Of a stretch of 64,000 bases of DNA, positions 1 to 7,998 are shown piece by piece. The position numbers were made by a program, and so were the translations under genes. Every line of letters begins with the position of its first letter. The first letter of the stretch is position 1. Source of the stretch: a virus; IMG/VR virus record IMGVR_UViG_3300043465_001479, positions 45,967-109,966 of that record; one strand, written 5' to 3'. Under the pieces are notes generated by a model that ran no database searches, had not been told where the DNA came from, and worked only from the letters and a program-made list of their open reading frames with translations.

Positions 1-160
1 CGAGCACTGTGACGGTGCCAAGGGCGTTCTGCACTCGGAACGCAGTGGTGCTGTTCGTCTTCGCGAGCACGGCACCGCCGATCTCCAGCGAGTCTCCCGC
101 GACGGAAGGAAACTGGGCCGTGGTACCGCTGCCGATGACGAGAGGCTTCTGTGTGGCCAT
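1..160 (-). CDS. Phage structural protein, N-terminal fragment (runs off window start)
   Basis: The gene starts at ATG 160 (minus) with AGGA 11 nt upstream and stays open to the window edge, so only the first 53 residues are visible. The sequence (MATQKPLVIGSG..., then ...LEIGGAVLAKT...) is rich in Gly/Ser/Thr/Val, like beta-rich phage fibre or tail proteins. Assignment as structural is inference from composition and from the structural genes elsewhere in the window; no domain is recognised. Confidence 0.6.
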   Translation of the reverse strand, partial: MATQKPLVIGSGTTAQFPSVAGDSLEIGGAVLAKTNSTTAFRVQNALGTVTVL

Positions 161-249
161 GTGGTTTTATCCTGGGCAAAAGCGGTGTCCCTATCGATAC
201 CACGGCGTCAGAGCGCGGTCATCCTCCTGCGGAGGCTTCAGAGCGGGCT

Positions 250-272
250 GTGAACCGTGTTACACCCCGTAA
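250..272 (+). promoter_or_regulatory. Putative extended -10 promoter element
   Basis: GTGAACCGTGTTACA at 250-264 is identical over 15 bp to the -10 region of the minus-strand promoter at 11974-11988. TGTTAC (258-263) lies 9 nt before an ATG at 273 that opens a 17-codon ORF (273-326) overlapping the front of the HNH gene. No good -35 is visible. It may drive the HNH gene, with the short ORF as a leader; that is inference. Confidence 0.35.
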
Positions 273-346
273 ATGCAACGGACTTTTGTCATCGGATGGG
301 AGGAAAGACTACCGTTGTCGGTGTGACGCCTGTAGACTATGCAGCC

Positions 347-940
347 ATGATGACTACCAAAGAAAAGCAGGCAGCCGGGATGCGGAACTACTGGTCCGAG
401 CTGAAAGCAGGGAACCGACCCACACGAAGGTTCACGCCAAGAAAGCCTGCTCCTTTCTGGTCGCGGGTCAAGAAAAGCGCCGGAAGAAACAGCTGCTGGC
501 TGTGGGTCGGAGCCTTGAGCGGGGACGGTTACGGCAGTGTGCGGACGCAGGGCTGCACGCGCGGCGCGCATCGGGTTGCGTGGGAAGAAGCTCATGGCCC
601 CGTTCCTAGAGGTTGCTCAGTGCTACATAAATGCGACGTCCCTCAGTGTGTGAGGCTCAGTCATCTATTCCTTGGAACACAGACCGACAACATGGCGGAC
701 GCATCTCGAAAGGGTCGCTTGGCAGGTAGGAAGTCAGCCTCCGGCGAACATCACGGATCGCACACACACCCCGAAAGTGTTCGCCGTGGGGCGCGAAACG
801 GAGCTGCAGTGTTGACTGAACAGCAAGTGGCCGCAATCCGCGCGGCCTATCCGATGAAAACGCAAAAGAAGCTGGCGCAAGAGTATAGCGTTGACCAAGT
901 CACGATCTCACGAATCGTTAGAAGGGTGACTTACAAATGA
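347..940 (+). CDS. HNH homing-type endonuclease with C-terminal HTH
   Basis: The middle of the protein carries the phage HNH pattern: CWLWVGA...GYGSV, AHRVAWE, then LHKCDVPQCVRLSHLFLG and TDNMADASRKGR, which supply the HNH and zinc ligands. The C-terminus (LTEQQVAAIRAAYP...KLAQEYSVDQVTISRI) reads as a helix-turn-helix for target binding. This architecture is typical of free-standing homing endonucleases that nick or cut phage DNA. The start is uncertain: the frame is open from GTG 257 and also has ATG 296 and 380, and none has a clear Shine-Dalgarno. The stop overlaps the next start (ATGA). Confidence 0.85.
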   Translation: MMTTKEKQAAGMRNYWSELKAGNRPTRRFTPRKPAPFWSRVKKSAGRNSCWLWVGALSGDGYGSVRTQGCTRGAHRVAWEEAHGPVPRGCSVLHKCDVPQCVRLSHLFLGTQTDNMADASRKGRLAGRKSASGEHHGSHTHPESVRRGARNGAAVLTEQQVAAIRAAYPMKTQKKLAQEYSVDQVTISRIVRRVTYK

Positions 941-1740
941 CGTCAGGCAGAACGCTAGTGTGTGGCGATGTCCACGGATGTCTCCAAGAACTGAAGATGC
1001 TACTCTCGCGTGCAGGCTTCAGGCAGGGCTCCGATCGGCTGGTTCTGGTCGGCGACTTGGTTGACCGAGGTGACGACTCTGTTGGAGTGGTCCGCTTCGC
1101 CATGGAGACCGGCGCGGACTGCGTGCTGGGGAACCACGAGGAGAAGCACCTTCGGTACCGCAGGCACGCGTTGAAGGCGTCTTTCGACAAGACCTACAAG
1201 AACCCGATGCAGATGCCGCACCCCGAGGTCCATAAGACGATCACAGGCGCCGAGTGGGCTTGGATGGGTGCCCTCCCCCTCACGATCTGGCTCCGGCCCG
1301 ACCTCGTGGTCGTTCACGGAGGCTTCTCAACGGACTCTCCTCCGGAAGCCCCGCATCTGAATTCTTGTCGCATCCGGTACGTCGAGAAGGACACCGGGGA
1401 GTCGAAGGGATCTGCGGACGGCATGTCCCAGCCCCCACAAACCGTTTTCTGGCCCGAACGGTACACGGGCGGAGCAACGGGGCGGGTCTCGGTCCTTTAC
1501 GGACACCAGCCGTTCAGAGCCGTCCGGCACGACCGAGGGTTGGGACCATACGGTGCCGCCCGAACGATCGGCCTCGACACCAGCTGCTGCTACGGTGGCG
1601 TGCTGACCGGGTACTGGGTTGAGGAGGAGCGCTTCGTTCAATCGAAGTCGCTCCAGCGGTTCTGGTCAGCAGGCGTGGACTCTTCCCGGGAGGACTGGAT
1701 GTCCGCGTGGACGGCCCGCCCCTCGAAGACGGTTCAGTAG
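937..1740 (+). CDS. Calcineurin-like metallophosphatase (lambda phosphatase / ApaH type)
   Basis: All metallophosphoesterase motifs are present: GDVHGC (residues 10-15), GDLVDRG (39-45), GNHEEKH (65-71), VVHGGF (about 125-130) and a late GHQPF. These ligands bind two metal ions. The 267-aa length fits the PPP/lambda-phosphatase and diadenosine-tetraphosphatase group; substrate (phosphoprotein or dinucleotide) cannot be told from sequence. It is translationally coupled to the HNH gene by ATGA and overlaps the convergent zinc-ribbon gene by 7 bp. Confidence 0.9.
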   Translation: MTSGRTLVCGDVHGCLQELKMLLSRAGFRQGSDRLVLVGDLVDRGDDSVGVVRFAMETGADCVLGNHEEKHLRYRRHALKASFDKTYKNPMQMPHPEVHKTITGAEWAWMGALPLTIWLRPDLVVVHGGFSTDSPPEAPHLNSCRIRYVEKDTGESKGSADGMSQPPQTVFWPERYTGGATGRVSVLYGHQPFRAVRHDRGLGPYGAARTIGLDTSCCYGGVLTGYWVEEERFVQSKSLQRFWSAGVDSSREDWMSAWTARPSKTVQ

Positions 1741-1955
1741 CCGTCCTTCGCCCAGCCCTTGCCCTTCAGGACGAACGACGTTGACGTCGAGAGCACCTGC
1801 TCGTAGCGACCTTCACACTGTCGGCCCCCGATGGGCTCTCGGTTCTCGTCGAGCACGATGTAGAAGCCCATGCACTGCTTCGGAGGGGACTCCTTCGGAG
1901 AGAAAACTTCGATGCGCGTCTTGCACCCGGTGCATTCATAGTCGTGGATCGGCAC
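1734..1955 (-). CDS. FmdB-like zinc-ribbon protein
   Basis: 73 aa beginning with GTG 1955 (AAGGAG just upstream). The start MPIHDYECTGCKTRIE and the end SFVLKGKGWAKDGY are hallmarks of the FmdB/CxxC putative regulatory family. The second cysteine pair is spread out (C at 'QCMGF' and 'RQCEG') with an insertion naming no known domain. Function of the family is unclear. It follows the dNMP kinase by 3 bp in the same transcript. Confidence 0.75.
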   Translation of the reverse strand: MPIHDYECTGCKTRIEVFSPKESPPKQCMGFYIVLDENREPIGGRQCEGRYEQVLSTSTSFVLKGKGWAKDGY

Positions 1956-1958
1956 AGG

Positions 1959-2516
1959 TCACTCCTTCGAGGAAACGTCCATAGCCCACAGCAGCACATC
2001 CACCTGATTGTGGAGGTCCGCGATGGAGCCGTTGTTCACGAGTTCACGGTCCACGACGTAGTCGTCCATGCTCGTCTCAGAGGCGTGCAGGTCTGTGCGC
2101 TCCCCGAGGGCAGGTCGGACGACGCGCCAGATCTCGCCACCCAAGGCTTTGACGACATCCGCCTCGTTGGGGAAGCGGACGTCGGTGATGACGAAGGAGA
2201 ACGGCCCGCCCGGTCCCGTCTGGAAGCTCTCAAGCCTGCGCTGGAGTGACTTCACCCAGATGTTCTGGTCAAGTTGACGACCTATCTCGGTCCCGAAGGT
2301 CTGGAGCACAGCCCGGGGCGTGGTCTGCCAGTACGGGTCGACGACCTCCTTCAAACTACCATCGAGGTGCTCGTGGCCCCAGCCGTAGATGTAGCGCACA
2401 GCCTCCTTGAGAGGCTTGGCGAAGCTCTCTTGCGCGAAGTCGTGCTTCATCCGCAGGTACGCGCCGACGGTGTCTTTGCCGCTGCGCTTCCGCCCCGTCA
2501 TTCCGATCAGCCGCAT
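1959..2516 (-). CDS. Deoxynucleoside monophosphate kinase
   Basis: The P-loop GRKRSGKDT lies at residues 8-16, followed by the family-typical segments FAKPLKEA, PRAVLQTFGTEIGR and VITDVRFPNEA with a late R/VxRP. This matches phage T4 gp1-like and related dNMP kinases, which phosphorylate dNMPs to feed phage DNA synthesis. 185 aa is a usual length. Its stop is 3 bp before the FmdB-like gene and its start overlaps the upstream ORF. Confidence 0.88.
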   Translation of the reverse strand: MRLIGMTGRKRSGKDTVGAYLRMKHDFAQESFAKPLKEAVRYIYGWGHEHLDGSLKEVVDPYWQTTPRAVLQTFGTEIGRQLDQNIWVKSLQRRLESFQTGPGGPFSFVITDVRFPNEADVVKALGGEIWRVVRPALGERTDLHASETSMDDYVVDRELVNNGSIADLHNQVDVLLWAMDVSSKE

Positions 2517-2722
2517 CCGTGCCTCGTCATTGAAGTTTGATCATGCATCTTCTCAGTGTCGCGGAGCCGCGTGGTGAGGTCCAAGACTTCAGATTCCAGC
2601 GCAGCATTTTTAGCGTTCAAACGATCGACCTCATTGGCGAGGTCCGTGTACGCCGTTGGCGAGTCGGATGGGAACACAATCCGTGCTCGTCGGTCGACTT
2701 GGATGACGTGGTTGTGGGTCAA
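2507..2722 (-). CDS. Small coiled-coil protein, unknown
   Basis: 71 aa from TTG 2722, which overlaps the stop of the upstream gene (TTGA) and is preceded by GGGGAG. Residues about 25-60 (NEVDRLNAKNAALESEVLD...) form an obvious heptad coiled coil. It overlaps the dNMP kinase start by 10 bp. No function can be given. Confidence 0.6.
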   Translation of the reverse strand: MTHNHVIQVDRRARIVFPSDSPTAYTDLANEVDRLNAKNAALESEVLDLTTRLRDTEKMHDQTSMTRHGCG

Positions 2723-3243
2723 ACGGTCTCCCCACCAGCCGCAAGCTCACCCAGCATGTCGAGCATGCGCCCGGTCATCGCGGTCCCCGGGAGACGCTCG
2801 AACGGGCCGACCTTGCGGGTGCCCAGACCCCCTTCGACGCCAATCATTGCTGACACGACCATCGGAGGCTTCCCGCGCCGTTCGATGGACACGATGAGCG
2901 CTTCCTGCCGCAGCACACCAGACGTTCGCATGAGGGTGATCTCTTCGTCGGTGGGGATCCTCTTGCCCGCAGGGAGGACCGTCAGCCACGCCTCGTGGAT
3001 GAACACGCTGGTGTGTGCCTTCATGGCGGCGGCGATGCGCTGGATGCCCGCGACGAACATGTCCTTCTCTTCGTCGTCTTTGTACTGACCCGCGACCGGG
3101 CAGACGTCGTTGTCGCCAACGAGGAGCACGATGGGGGCGTGCTCACGTTCCGCAGCGATCTTGAGAGCGGTCGCGAGCACCTTGTTCTTCCCACCGATCG
3201 TCACTTCAGCGTCGATGATGGCAGCGATGTCGTTGACGGTCAT
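2719..3243 (-). CDS. Conserved hypothetical protein
   Basis: 174 aa, not recognised. The central part (HAPIVLLVGDNDVCPVAG...FVAGIQRIAAAM) alternates strands and helices like an alpha/beta fold; there is no P-loop or metal motif. It is coupled at both ends (ATGA with the upstream gene, TTGA with the downstream gene), so it belongs to the nucleotide-metabolism operon led from the 3.7-kb promoter. Confidence 0.65.
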   Translation of the reverse strand: MTVNDIAAIIDAEVTIGGKNKVLATALKIAAEREHAPIVLLVGDNDVCPVAGQYKDDEEKDMFVAGIQRIAAAMKAHTSVFIHEAWLTVLPAGKRIPTDEEITLMRTSGVLRQEALIVSIERRGKPPMVVSAMIGVEGGLGTRKVGPFERLPGTAMTGRMLDMLGELAAGGETV

Positions 3244-3665
3244 GTCGCAGTCCTATTGGAACGGAGGTAGTCGATGGTTTCGTCGCAGCTGTCTCGTCCG
3301 GAGACGACCTTCACAGCCTGTCGAATCTCTTTCTCGGTGTAACAGGGCCCCGGAGACGTTCCTGCATCCGCCAGAGCGCGCTTCGCCTGAGCCGTTGCCT
3401 GTTCGCAGCCCAGCGATGGGTCTTCGCTGTTGGGCCAAGCCAGCATCGCCTCCAACGCAGCGCACAGCTGCTCGTGCGTGCGAGGACCGTTCGTGAGGGC
3501 ACCCAGCGCGTCGGTCCGTTCCTTTTGGAGCGAGTCGATGACGCCGCCGAGGGTGTCGATGATGTGGAGGTAGCTAATCACGCGGTCATGAACGACGCCA
3601 GAACGGTCCGACAGCGTTTCAGTGACCCATCGGCGCTCCGACTGCGTGTTGAGAATCGCGCTCAT
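3240..3665 (-). CDS. Hypothetical protein, first gene of the 3.7-kb operon
   Basis: 141 aa, mainly helical, no recognisable domain. The ATG at 3665 has no Shine-Dalgarno; instead TGTTAC ends 9 nt upstream, with TTGACA 17 nt before that, so the message probably begins at or next to the start codon. It leads a coupled run to the FmdB-like gene at 1734. Confidence 0.65.
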   Translation of the reverse strand: MSAILNTQSERRWVTETLSDRSGVVHDRVISYLHIIDTLGGVIDSLQKERTDALGALTNGPRTHEQLCAALEAMLAWPNSEDPSLGCEQATAQAKRALADAGTSPGPCYTEKEIRQAVKVVSGRDSCDETIDYLRSNRTAT

Positions 3666-3671
3666 GGACCG

Positions 3672-3703
3672 ACAGTAACATAGCGCGCACCGTTTTTTGT
3701 CAA
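3672..3703 (-). promoter_or_regulatory. sigma70-like promoter for operon 3665-1734
   Basis: On the minus strand: perfect -35 TTGACA (3703-3698), 17-bp spacer, then TGTTAC (3680-3675). TATGTT with a 15-bp spacer, or TACTGT, are alternative -10 boxes. ATG follows 9 nt after TGTTAC. Confidence 0.6.
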
Positions 3704-3793
3704 CTCCGTTGCTGAGAACCCCTCAGTGTTCAGGGGCTGCAGGGGGCCTCCTCATGTAGGGCCGATCGCCGAAGCGGAGAAGCAGAAAACTAA

Positions 3794-3834
3794 GGACGTG
3801 TTCACGCCATGAACACGTCCGACCGACGTGTTCA
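3794..3834. repeat. Perfect hairpin plus third copy of GACGTGTTCA
   Basis: GGACGTGTTCA (3794-3804) and its exact complement TGAACACGTCC (3810-3820) form an 11-bp stem with a 5-nt loop; a third copy GACGTGTTCA follows at 3825-3834. On the minus strand the hairpin lies downstream of the secreted-protein gene and is followed by TTAGTTTTCT, so it could terminate transcription. Three spaced copies would also suit an operator. Confidence 0.55.
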
Positions 3835-3885
3835 TTTCAGAGTGGTTTTTGCACACGTCATGACGCAGGCGCCGGAAGGATCATC

Positions 3886-4536
3886 TCACTTAGGAACCTT
3901 GATCGAGAGCACTCCGGCGCGGAACGTGCCTTCACAGTCGTCGAGGCTGCCGCCGGAGCGGATCTTGGCGATGTTGCATTGGATGATGCCTGCCGCCCGC
4001 TCCAGCTCAGGGAGGTCGAGTGCAGGCGATGGTGGCGATGGGGCTGGTGCCTCTCCTGCCGGAACCAGCGAAACGAACTTCTTCGCACTGTCGACGACGG
4101 CGCGAGGCATCACGAACTCATCGGTACAGACTTTCAGTTCGACTGAACGCTGCGCATCCGCGATCTTCCGAGCCAAGTCAGTAGAGGTCATGACCTTCAG
4201 GTACTCAATCACATATCCCCTGCCGATGGTGCCGTCGTGCTCGAACTCAGGCAGGGCAACCGGCGCCCCGTCGATCAGCATCGAGACATTGGAACACTTC
4301 AGATACTCCCAGCTGTCAGAGACAAACGACAACGACAGCAGCATGCGCTGTGCCGTGCCGTCTTTCTTCAAGACGGTGAGGAACGTGATCGAGGGCCTGC
4401 TTGAGCGTTTGGCCTTGCCGAACTCCTCCTCCAAGAAGACGCTCGTCTTACCACTGAATCGGTCTTCAGTGCGTTCGACGGACGCCGACGCAGACAAGCT
4501 GAAAGCTGACAGAAAAAAAGCAATAACGGTCTTCAT
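3886..4536 (-). CDS. Secreted/periplasmic protein of unknown function
   Basis: The N-terminus MKTVIAFFLSAFSLSASASVERT is a classical Sec signal peptide with likely cleavage after ASAS. The remaining roughly 195 residues hold three cysteines and a Pro-rich stretch (APAPSPPSP) but no known domain. GGAGG lies 6 nt before ATG 4536. Export into the periplasm suggests a role in the envelope of an infected Gram-negative cell, for example exclusion or stress; this is inference. Confidence 0.7.
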   Translation of the reverse strand: MKTVIAFFLSAFSLSASASVERTEDRFSGKTSVFLEEEFGKAKRSSRPSITFLTVLKKDGTAQRMLLSLSFVSDSWEYLKCSNVSMLIDGAPVALPEFEHDGTIGRGYVIEYLKVMTSTDLARKIADAQRSVELKVCTDEFVMPRAVVDSAKKFVSLVPAGEAPAPSPPSPALDLPELERAAGIIQCNIAKIRSGGSLDDCEGTFRAGVLSIKVPK

Positions 4537-4557
4537 ATAACCTCCGGTACGTTGTCA

Positions 4558-4869
4558 TCATCTGTCTTGATAGCGTGAGCCGCAGCTGGTCGTGTTCCGC
4601 GAACGGGCGTGTCGAGCCAAGACGTCTTTGGCGTAGCTGTTGAGCGGTTGCTGGGCGCGTAGCTGTTCGGCCAGTGCGTCAGCGAGGATGCGTTCCGGCA
4701 ACACCTGCTCCTCGACTTGGTCCATCAGCCAAGCGTTGAGGAAGCCCGCAGCGTGGCTGACAAGGCCATCCCACTCCTTGTCTTCCATCTGCTCACGCAG
4801 ACTGCCGAAGCCATCAGGGTCGCTGTCGGCGAGACGGTTGAGGACTTCCTTGAGGTCTTTTGACTTCAC
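4558..4869 (-). CDS. Hypothetical helical protein
   Basis: 103 aa from GTG 4869, coupled (GTGA) to the SWIM-type gene upstream. Almost entirely predicted helix (KDLKEVLNRLADSD..., AEQLRAQQ). No recognised family. Confidence 0.6.
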   Translation of the reverse strand: MKSKDLKEVLNRLADSDPDGFGSLREQMEDKEWDGLVSHAAGFLNAWLMDQVEEQVLPERILADALAEQLRAQQPLNSYAKDVLARHARSRNTTSCGSRYQDR

Positions 4870-5189
4870 ACAGCCACCTTTTCAAAGACGAGGGGGCCCC
4901 CGCAGTCAGGGCACTTGTGGTCCGCCGGAATTGCGTATGGCTCCATGTGCGAGTTCCAGCGGCAGCGGTCCTTGCGGACAGCGTTGATGTGCTTGCAGTA
5001 GTTCTTGCCGCCGTTCTTGACGTAGGCGGGGCATGTGCAGGAGTAGTCCCGCTGCACTCCTCGCGGATTGAACGTCTCTCCGTACTCGACCCGGTAGGTA
5101 GTTCCGGGGAGGGAGTCGGACGGGACCATACGGACCCACTCGCGGACCGATTGGCAGGTAGGGGCAGTCAGGACCGTGAAGTCGGGCAT
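4866..5189 (-). CDS. SWIM-type zinc-finger protein
   Basis: 107 aa. YSCTCPAYVKNGGKNYCKHI (about residues 49-68) matches the SWIM signature CxC...CxH used in DNA- or protein-binding domains; a CPDCGG half-ribbon follows near residue 93. It has no Shine-Dalgarno, but GGTTAC lies 9 nt before ATG 5189, the same spacing as in other operon-leading genes here. Probable nucleic-acid-binding accessory protein. Confidence 0.75.
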   Translation of the reverse strand: MPDFTVLTAPTCQSVREWVRMVPSDSLPGTTYRVEYGETFNPRGVQRDYSCTCPAYVKNGGKNYCKHINAVRKDRCRWNSHMEPYAIPADHKCPDCGGPLVFEKVAV

Positions 5190-5205
5190 GTCTGGGGAGT
5201 AACCG

Positions 5206-5646
5206 CTACCGAAGCTGGATCTTTATGTCTGAGTCCACCGGATCAACGTCAGGACTGAACGCGCGGAGCTGAAGCCACTGCGTGTATCGCTGGTCGTCAG
5301 ACATCTGGGGATACGGAAACATTATTGCCGACGGGGCCCATGCTTTTGCCACAGGGAGCCAGAAGGACGTCGCCGGTGAGTGTTCAGTGCTGTTGGCCTC
5401 TACCTTCGTTCCCGCAGCAGCCCGAGCCCCTACCCGGGCGATGCCGAGCGCCGTCAGACCGGGCCAATCGAAGTGGTTGGAAAACTTGGCCCCTTCCTTC
5501 CGGCGACCCCAGAAGGCTTGGGCGATCGGCTTGTTCCGGTCGTCATCTTTGAAGTTCAGCCAGCAGAGACGGCACTCCTCGGCAGGACGCCAGAGCGGGC
5601 CCTTGCAGGACGCACAAAGGGGGCGGGTGGTGATCGGCACAACCAT
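5206..5646 (-). CDS. Zinc-ribbon hypothetical protein
   Basis: 146 aa. N-terminal CASCKGPLWRPAEECRLC (residues about 11-28) has two CxxC pairs of a zinc ribbon; the rest is unrecognised. ATG 5646 overlaps the upstream stop (TGATG); a TTG one codon earlier is less likely. One of several Cys-pair proteins in this region. Confidence 0.65.
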   Translation of the reverse strand: MVVPITTRPLCASCKGPLWRPAEECRLCWLNFKDDDRNKPIAQAFWGRRKEGAKFSNHFDWPGLTALGIARVGARAAAGTKVEANSTEHSPATSFWLPVAKAWAPSAIMFPYPQMSDDQRYTQWLQLRAFSPDVDPVDSDIKIQLR

Positions 5647-5906
5647 CAAGCACCAGTCTTCTTGCCGTCCGGGGCAGGCTTCAGCGCCTTCAGCGCTTTC
5701 GATCGCCGATAAGCCCCCTTGTCAAAGAATTTCGTCTCCAACGTGCGCCCCGAGCAGAGCTTACAAGGGCGAAGGTCTTCGTCGACACAAGGTGACCCAG
5801 CGTCGGCTCCGCAGTCTTCACAGCGGGCGTAGGCACTGACTGGCGTTCGAGGGACAGGAACGCGGACGGGGTCCGCCTTTGTCTTGGCGCTGTGGTGGAG
5901 TCTCAT
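5646..5906 (-). CDS. Small zinc-ribbon protein
   Basis: 86 aa starting at ATG 5906, with GGAGGGGGAG upstream and ATGA overlap with the preceding gene. Two close cysteine pairs (CEDCGADAGSPC and CKLCSGR) in the middle suggest a single zinc site; the tail is basic (KALKALKPAPDGKK), consistent with nucleic-acid binding. Function unknown. Confidence 0.65.
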   Translation of the reverse strand: MRLHHSAKTKADPVRVPVPRTPVSAYARCEDCGADAGSPCVDEDLRPCKLCSGRTLETKFFDKGAYRRSKALKALKPAPDGKKTGA

Positions 5907-6835
5907 GACTCCCCCTCCGCCTTCTCCGCACGGGCCTTCAACTCGGCACACTCGCGCAGCACGCGGGTGAAGTCGTCGCCGAGAGCACGGGCAGCGGCGT
6001 CGGACGTCTCTGCGCGGGCAATGGCGGCGTCACGCTGGGCGTGCATCTGGGCACAAGCCGCCTCCGACTGGCGCCACAGAATCCGAGCGGCTGCGGCGTC
6101 GTCGACGTACATCTCGACCATGCCTGCGGACTTGTCGAGTTCCTGCCCGTAGTTGTCTCGCTCGTTTGTCCGCTCCCTCGCCAGCGCCTCCGCTGCGTCT
6201 CGCTGGATGGTGAGGGAGGCGATGGCGGCGTCACGCTCGTCAAGGGCCGCGTTCAACTGGCGCGACGTCTCGGACCTGATCTCTTCGAGTCCCTGAAAGT
6301 CGGCTGCGCTCCTCCACCTCCCCCGCTCGGCGATGACGTCGGGGCGGGAGAGGATGGCGCGGGCGTTGTCGGCGGCATCAAGGAGAAACGGCGGCGCCGT
6401 CTCGCCGACGTCGCTACACCCATGACGGACCGCGTCGATCAGATCGGCCAACGCCTCCCCCATCGCCGCCACGGTGCGGCTGAGGTCGTCGGTGCGGGTC
6501 TCAATGGCGACGAGCCGCCATGCCTCGGCGACTGCAGCGTCGCGTTCCGCCTTGAGCCCACCACTCGGAAGGAGGGGGCTGTCGGGAAAACTCCACCTCC
6601 GAGCGGTGGTAGGTCGTCCCATGTCTCTATCGGGGTCGACGTTCTCCACCAGAGACGAATCAGGGAACGCGCGCGGGCTTTGGAGGCGAGCGGCTTCCTG
6701 ATCTGCCTCTGACAATGTCTCGAAGATGGCGTCGGCCTCCTCAAGGAGGACGCGGTCCTCTTCGGGCCTCCATCCCGGTCTTGCCCGTTGCTCCCTGAGC
6801 TTGTCCAAGAGGCGGCTGTAGTCGGTCATGGTCAT
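5903..6835 (-). CDS. Long coiled-coil protein
   Basis: 310 aa. ATG 6835 is chosen for the AAGGAG 7 nt upstream; an upstream in-frame ATG would run into the small ORF before it. The C-terminal half (about residues 180-310) is an Ala/Arg/Glu-rich coiled coil (RDAAIARAETSDAAARAL..., ELKARAEKAEGES). Possibly a scaffolding or filamentous accessory protein; not recognised. Confidence 0.7.
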   Translation of the reverse strand: MTMTDYSRLLDKLREQRARPGWRPEEDRVLLEEADAIFETLSEADQEAARLQSPRAFPDSSLVENVDPDRDMGRPTTARRWSFPDSPLLPSGGLKAERDAAVAEAWRLVAIETRTDDLSRTVAAMGEALADLIDAVRHGCSDVGETAPPFLLDAADNARAILSRPDVIAERGRWRSAADFQGLEEIRSETSRQLNAALDERDAAIASLTIQRDAAEALARERTNERDNYGQELDKSAGMVEMYVDDAAAARILWRQSEAACAQMHAQRDAAIARAETSDAAARALGDDFTRVLRECAELKARAEKAEGES

Positions 6836-6849
6836 GAGGCGCTCCTTCC

Positions 6850-6897
6850 CTAGTTCGTCAGCCACTGAACGCGCTGACACTTGATGCACACGATCAT
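6850..6897 (-). CDS. Possible 15-residue minigene with CxxC
   Basis: ATG 6897 follows GGAGGTGAACC, one of the best ribosome sites in the region, and encodes MIVCIKCQRVQWLTN before TAG. It fits exactly between the genes ending at 6901 and starting at 6835. Either a real micropeptide or a ribosome-loading relay for the coiled-coil gene. Confidence 0.4.
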   Translation of the reverse strand: MIVCIKCQRVQWLTN

Positions 6898-6900
6898 GGT

Positions 6901-7185
6901 TCACCTCCACGTCTGCAGCGTGCGGAGAAGTTCCTCGACGGAGACTTTGGAGAGTTGGAGCAACGCCGCGCGCCGGATTTCAGCTGCGGTGAACGTCTCT
7001 TCGGACGCCGTCGTCTTGGGAGAGACGCCCGCCTTGGTGATGGTGACCTCGTCGTCGAGGCCGGGGTTCGTCTTGTTGCGAACGAACTTGATCAGCTCGT
7101 CGCGGTCGTCGCACGAGATCAAGATTCGCGGTTCGCCTTCAGGCTCGTCGCGCAGGGCAATGTCACCGACCGCTAGGATTCTCAT
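6901..7185 (-). CDS. Hypothetical protein
   Basis: 94 aa from ATG 7185 (GGAGGG upstream; ATGA overlap with the upstream gene). The first half forms strands (RILAVGDIALRD..., PRILISCDDRDELIKFV) and the end is helical. No family recognised. Confidence 0.6.
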   Translation of the reverse strand: MRILAVGDIALRDEPEGEPRILISCDDRDELIKFVRNKTNPGLDDEVTITKAGVSPKTTASEETFTAAEIRRAALLQLSKVSVEELLRTLQTWR

Positions 7186-7640
7186 GCTCCCTCCGTAACA
7201 GGGTCCGTATGGTCCTCTTCGTTCCAGACCAGCTCCCCTGCGGCATTGGTTCCGATCCCCGCTCCTCGCCAAGCATCGAGCCCGGTCGGGAAGACGCGGA
7301 TCAGCATACCGAAGTTCGGGGTCCGCACGAGCACGAGCGGCTCCCAATGGGAAGTCGCCCGGGTCTCCAGCACGGAGTTGCAGTGGTCCAGAAAACTCGG
7401 GTCTTCCCGAAGGTGGTCGAGGGCCATCCAGTGCTCCACCGCGTTGATGCTCTCGCCCTCCGCGTCGTACCCTCGATCTTCGTCGTCGGACCACCGGACT
7501 TGCTGGGAGGTCATACCGACCAAGTCGCAGATGGTGCAGCGAGGATCGCTGAACTCGGCGGTCACGTTGTGCGGTCTGTTGAGCGACAGCACGCCTCGCT
7601 CAGGCATCCTGCAGACAGGGCAAAGGGTCCGATTGCTCAT
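7182..7640 (-). CDS. Hypothetical protein with zinc-ribbon N-terminus
   Basis: 152 aa. CPVC near residue 7 and CTIC near residue 35 form a probable zinc ribbon. The rest (VEHWMALDHLREDPSFLDHC..., WEPLVLVRTPNFGMLIRVF) is not recognised. Coupled downstream by ATGA. Confidence 0.65.
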   Translation of the reverse strand: MSNRTLCPVCRMPERGVLSLNRPHNVTAEFSDPRCTICDLVGMTSQQVRWSDDEDRGYDAEGESINAVEHWMALDHLREDPSFLDHCNSVLETRATSHWEPLVLVRTPNFGMLIRVFPTGLDAWRGAGIGTNAAGELVWNEEDHTDPVTEGA

Positions 7641-7653
7641 AGGGTCACCGCTT

Positions 7654-7929
7654 TCAAGGCGTCGTCTTCTTCACGACGATGGCGACGTCCGGTGCATTGT
7701 TCAGTTCGATGTGGTCGATCGCTCTCGACACGATCCACTTGCTGGACCTCACCCCACAGAGGAAGGCGCTGCTCAAAGCCGGGAGCATGGCCCTCGCAGT
7801 GGGCTCGTCGACATCCTTCAAAGGGGTGCCGACCTCCTCACCGTTCTTCCGCCGGATGACCACCCGGAAGGAGGGGTTGTTGAGAAAACTTGACTGCGGG
7901 TCCGGTTCGACATGGATCTTGTGCTTCAC
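7654..7929 (-). CDS. Hypothetical protein
   Basis: 91 aa from GTG 7929 with GAGG 8 nt upstream. Alternating strand/helix pattern (FRVVIRRKNGEEVGTPL) without known motif. The AGTTTTC heptamer sits in the codons for SSFL. Confidence 0.55.
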   Translation of the reverse strand: MKHKIHVEPDPQSSFLNNPSFRVVIRRKNGEEVGTPLKDVDEPTARAMLPALSSAFLCGVRSSKWIVSRAIDHIELNNAPDVAIVVKKTTP

Positions 7930-7998
7930 GTGTTCCTCACTTTGACCGCGCCAGCAGACACAGCAACCGGATATCCTGCGGATGCGCTTCCGAGGCGG

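Noticed and set aside
7186-7200. TGTTAC 9 nt before ATG 7185
   Set aside because: The element lies within the codons of the overlapping upstream gene (PVTEGA) and the start has GGAGGG, so translational coupling explains it better than a leaderless promoter.
6901-7494. 197-aa version of the gene starting at 7185
   Set aside because: The extra 103 residues are Arg/Gly/Pro-rich antisense-type sequence overlapping the zinc-ribbon gene; the short form has an SD and ATGA coupling.
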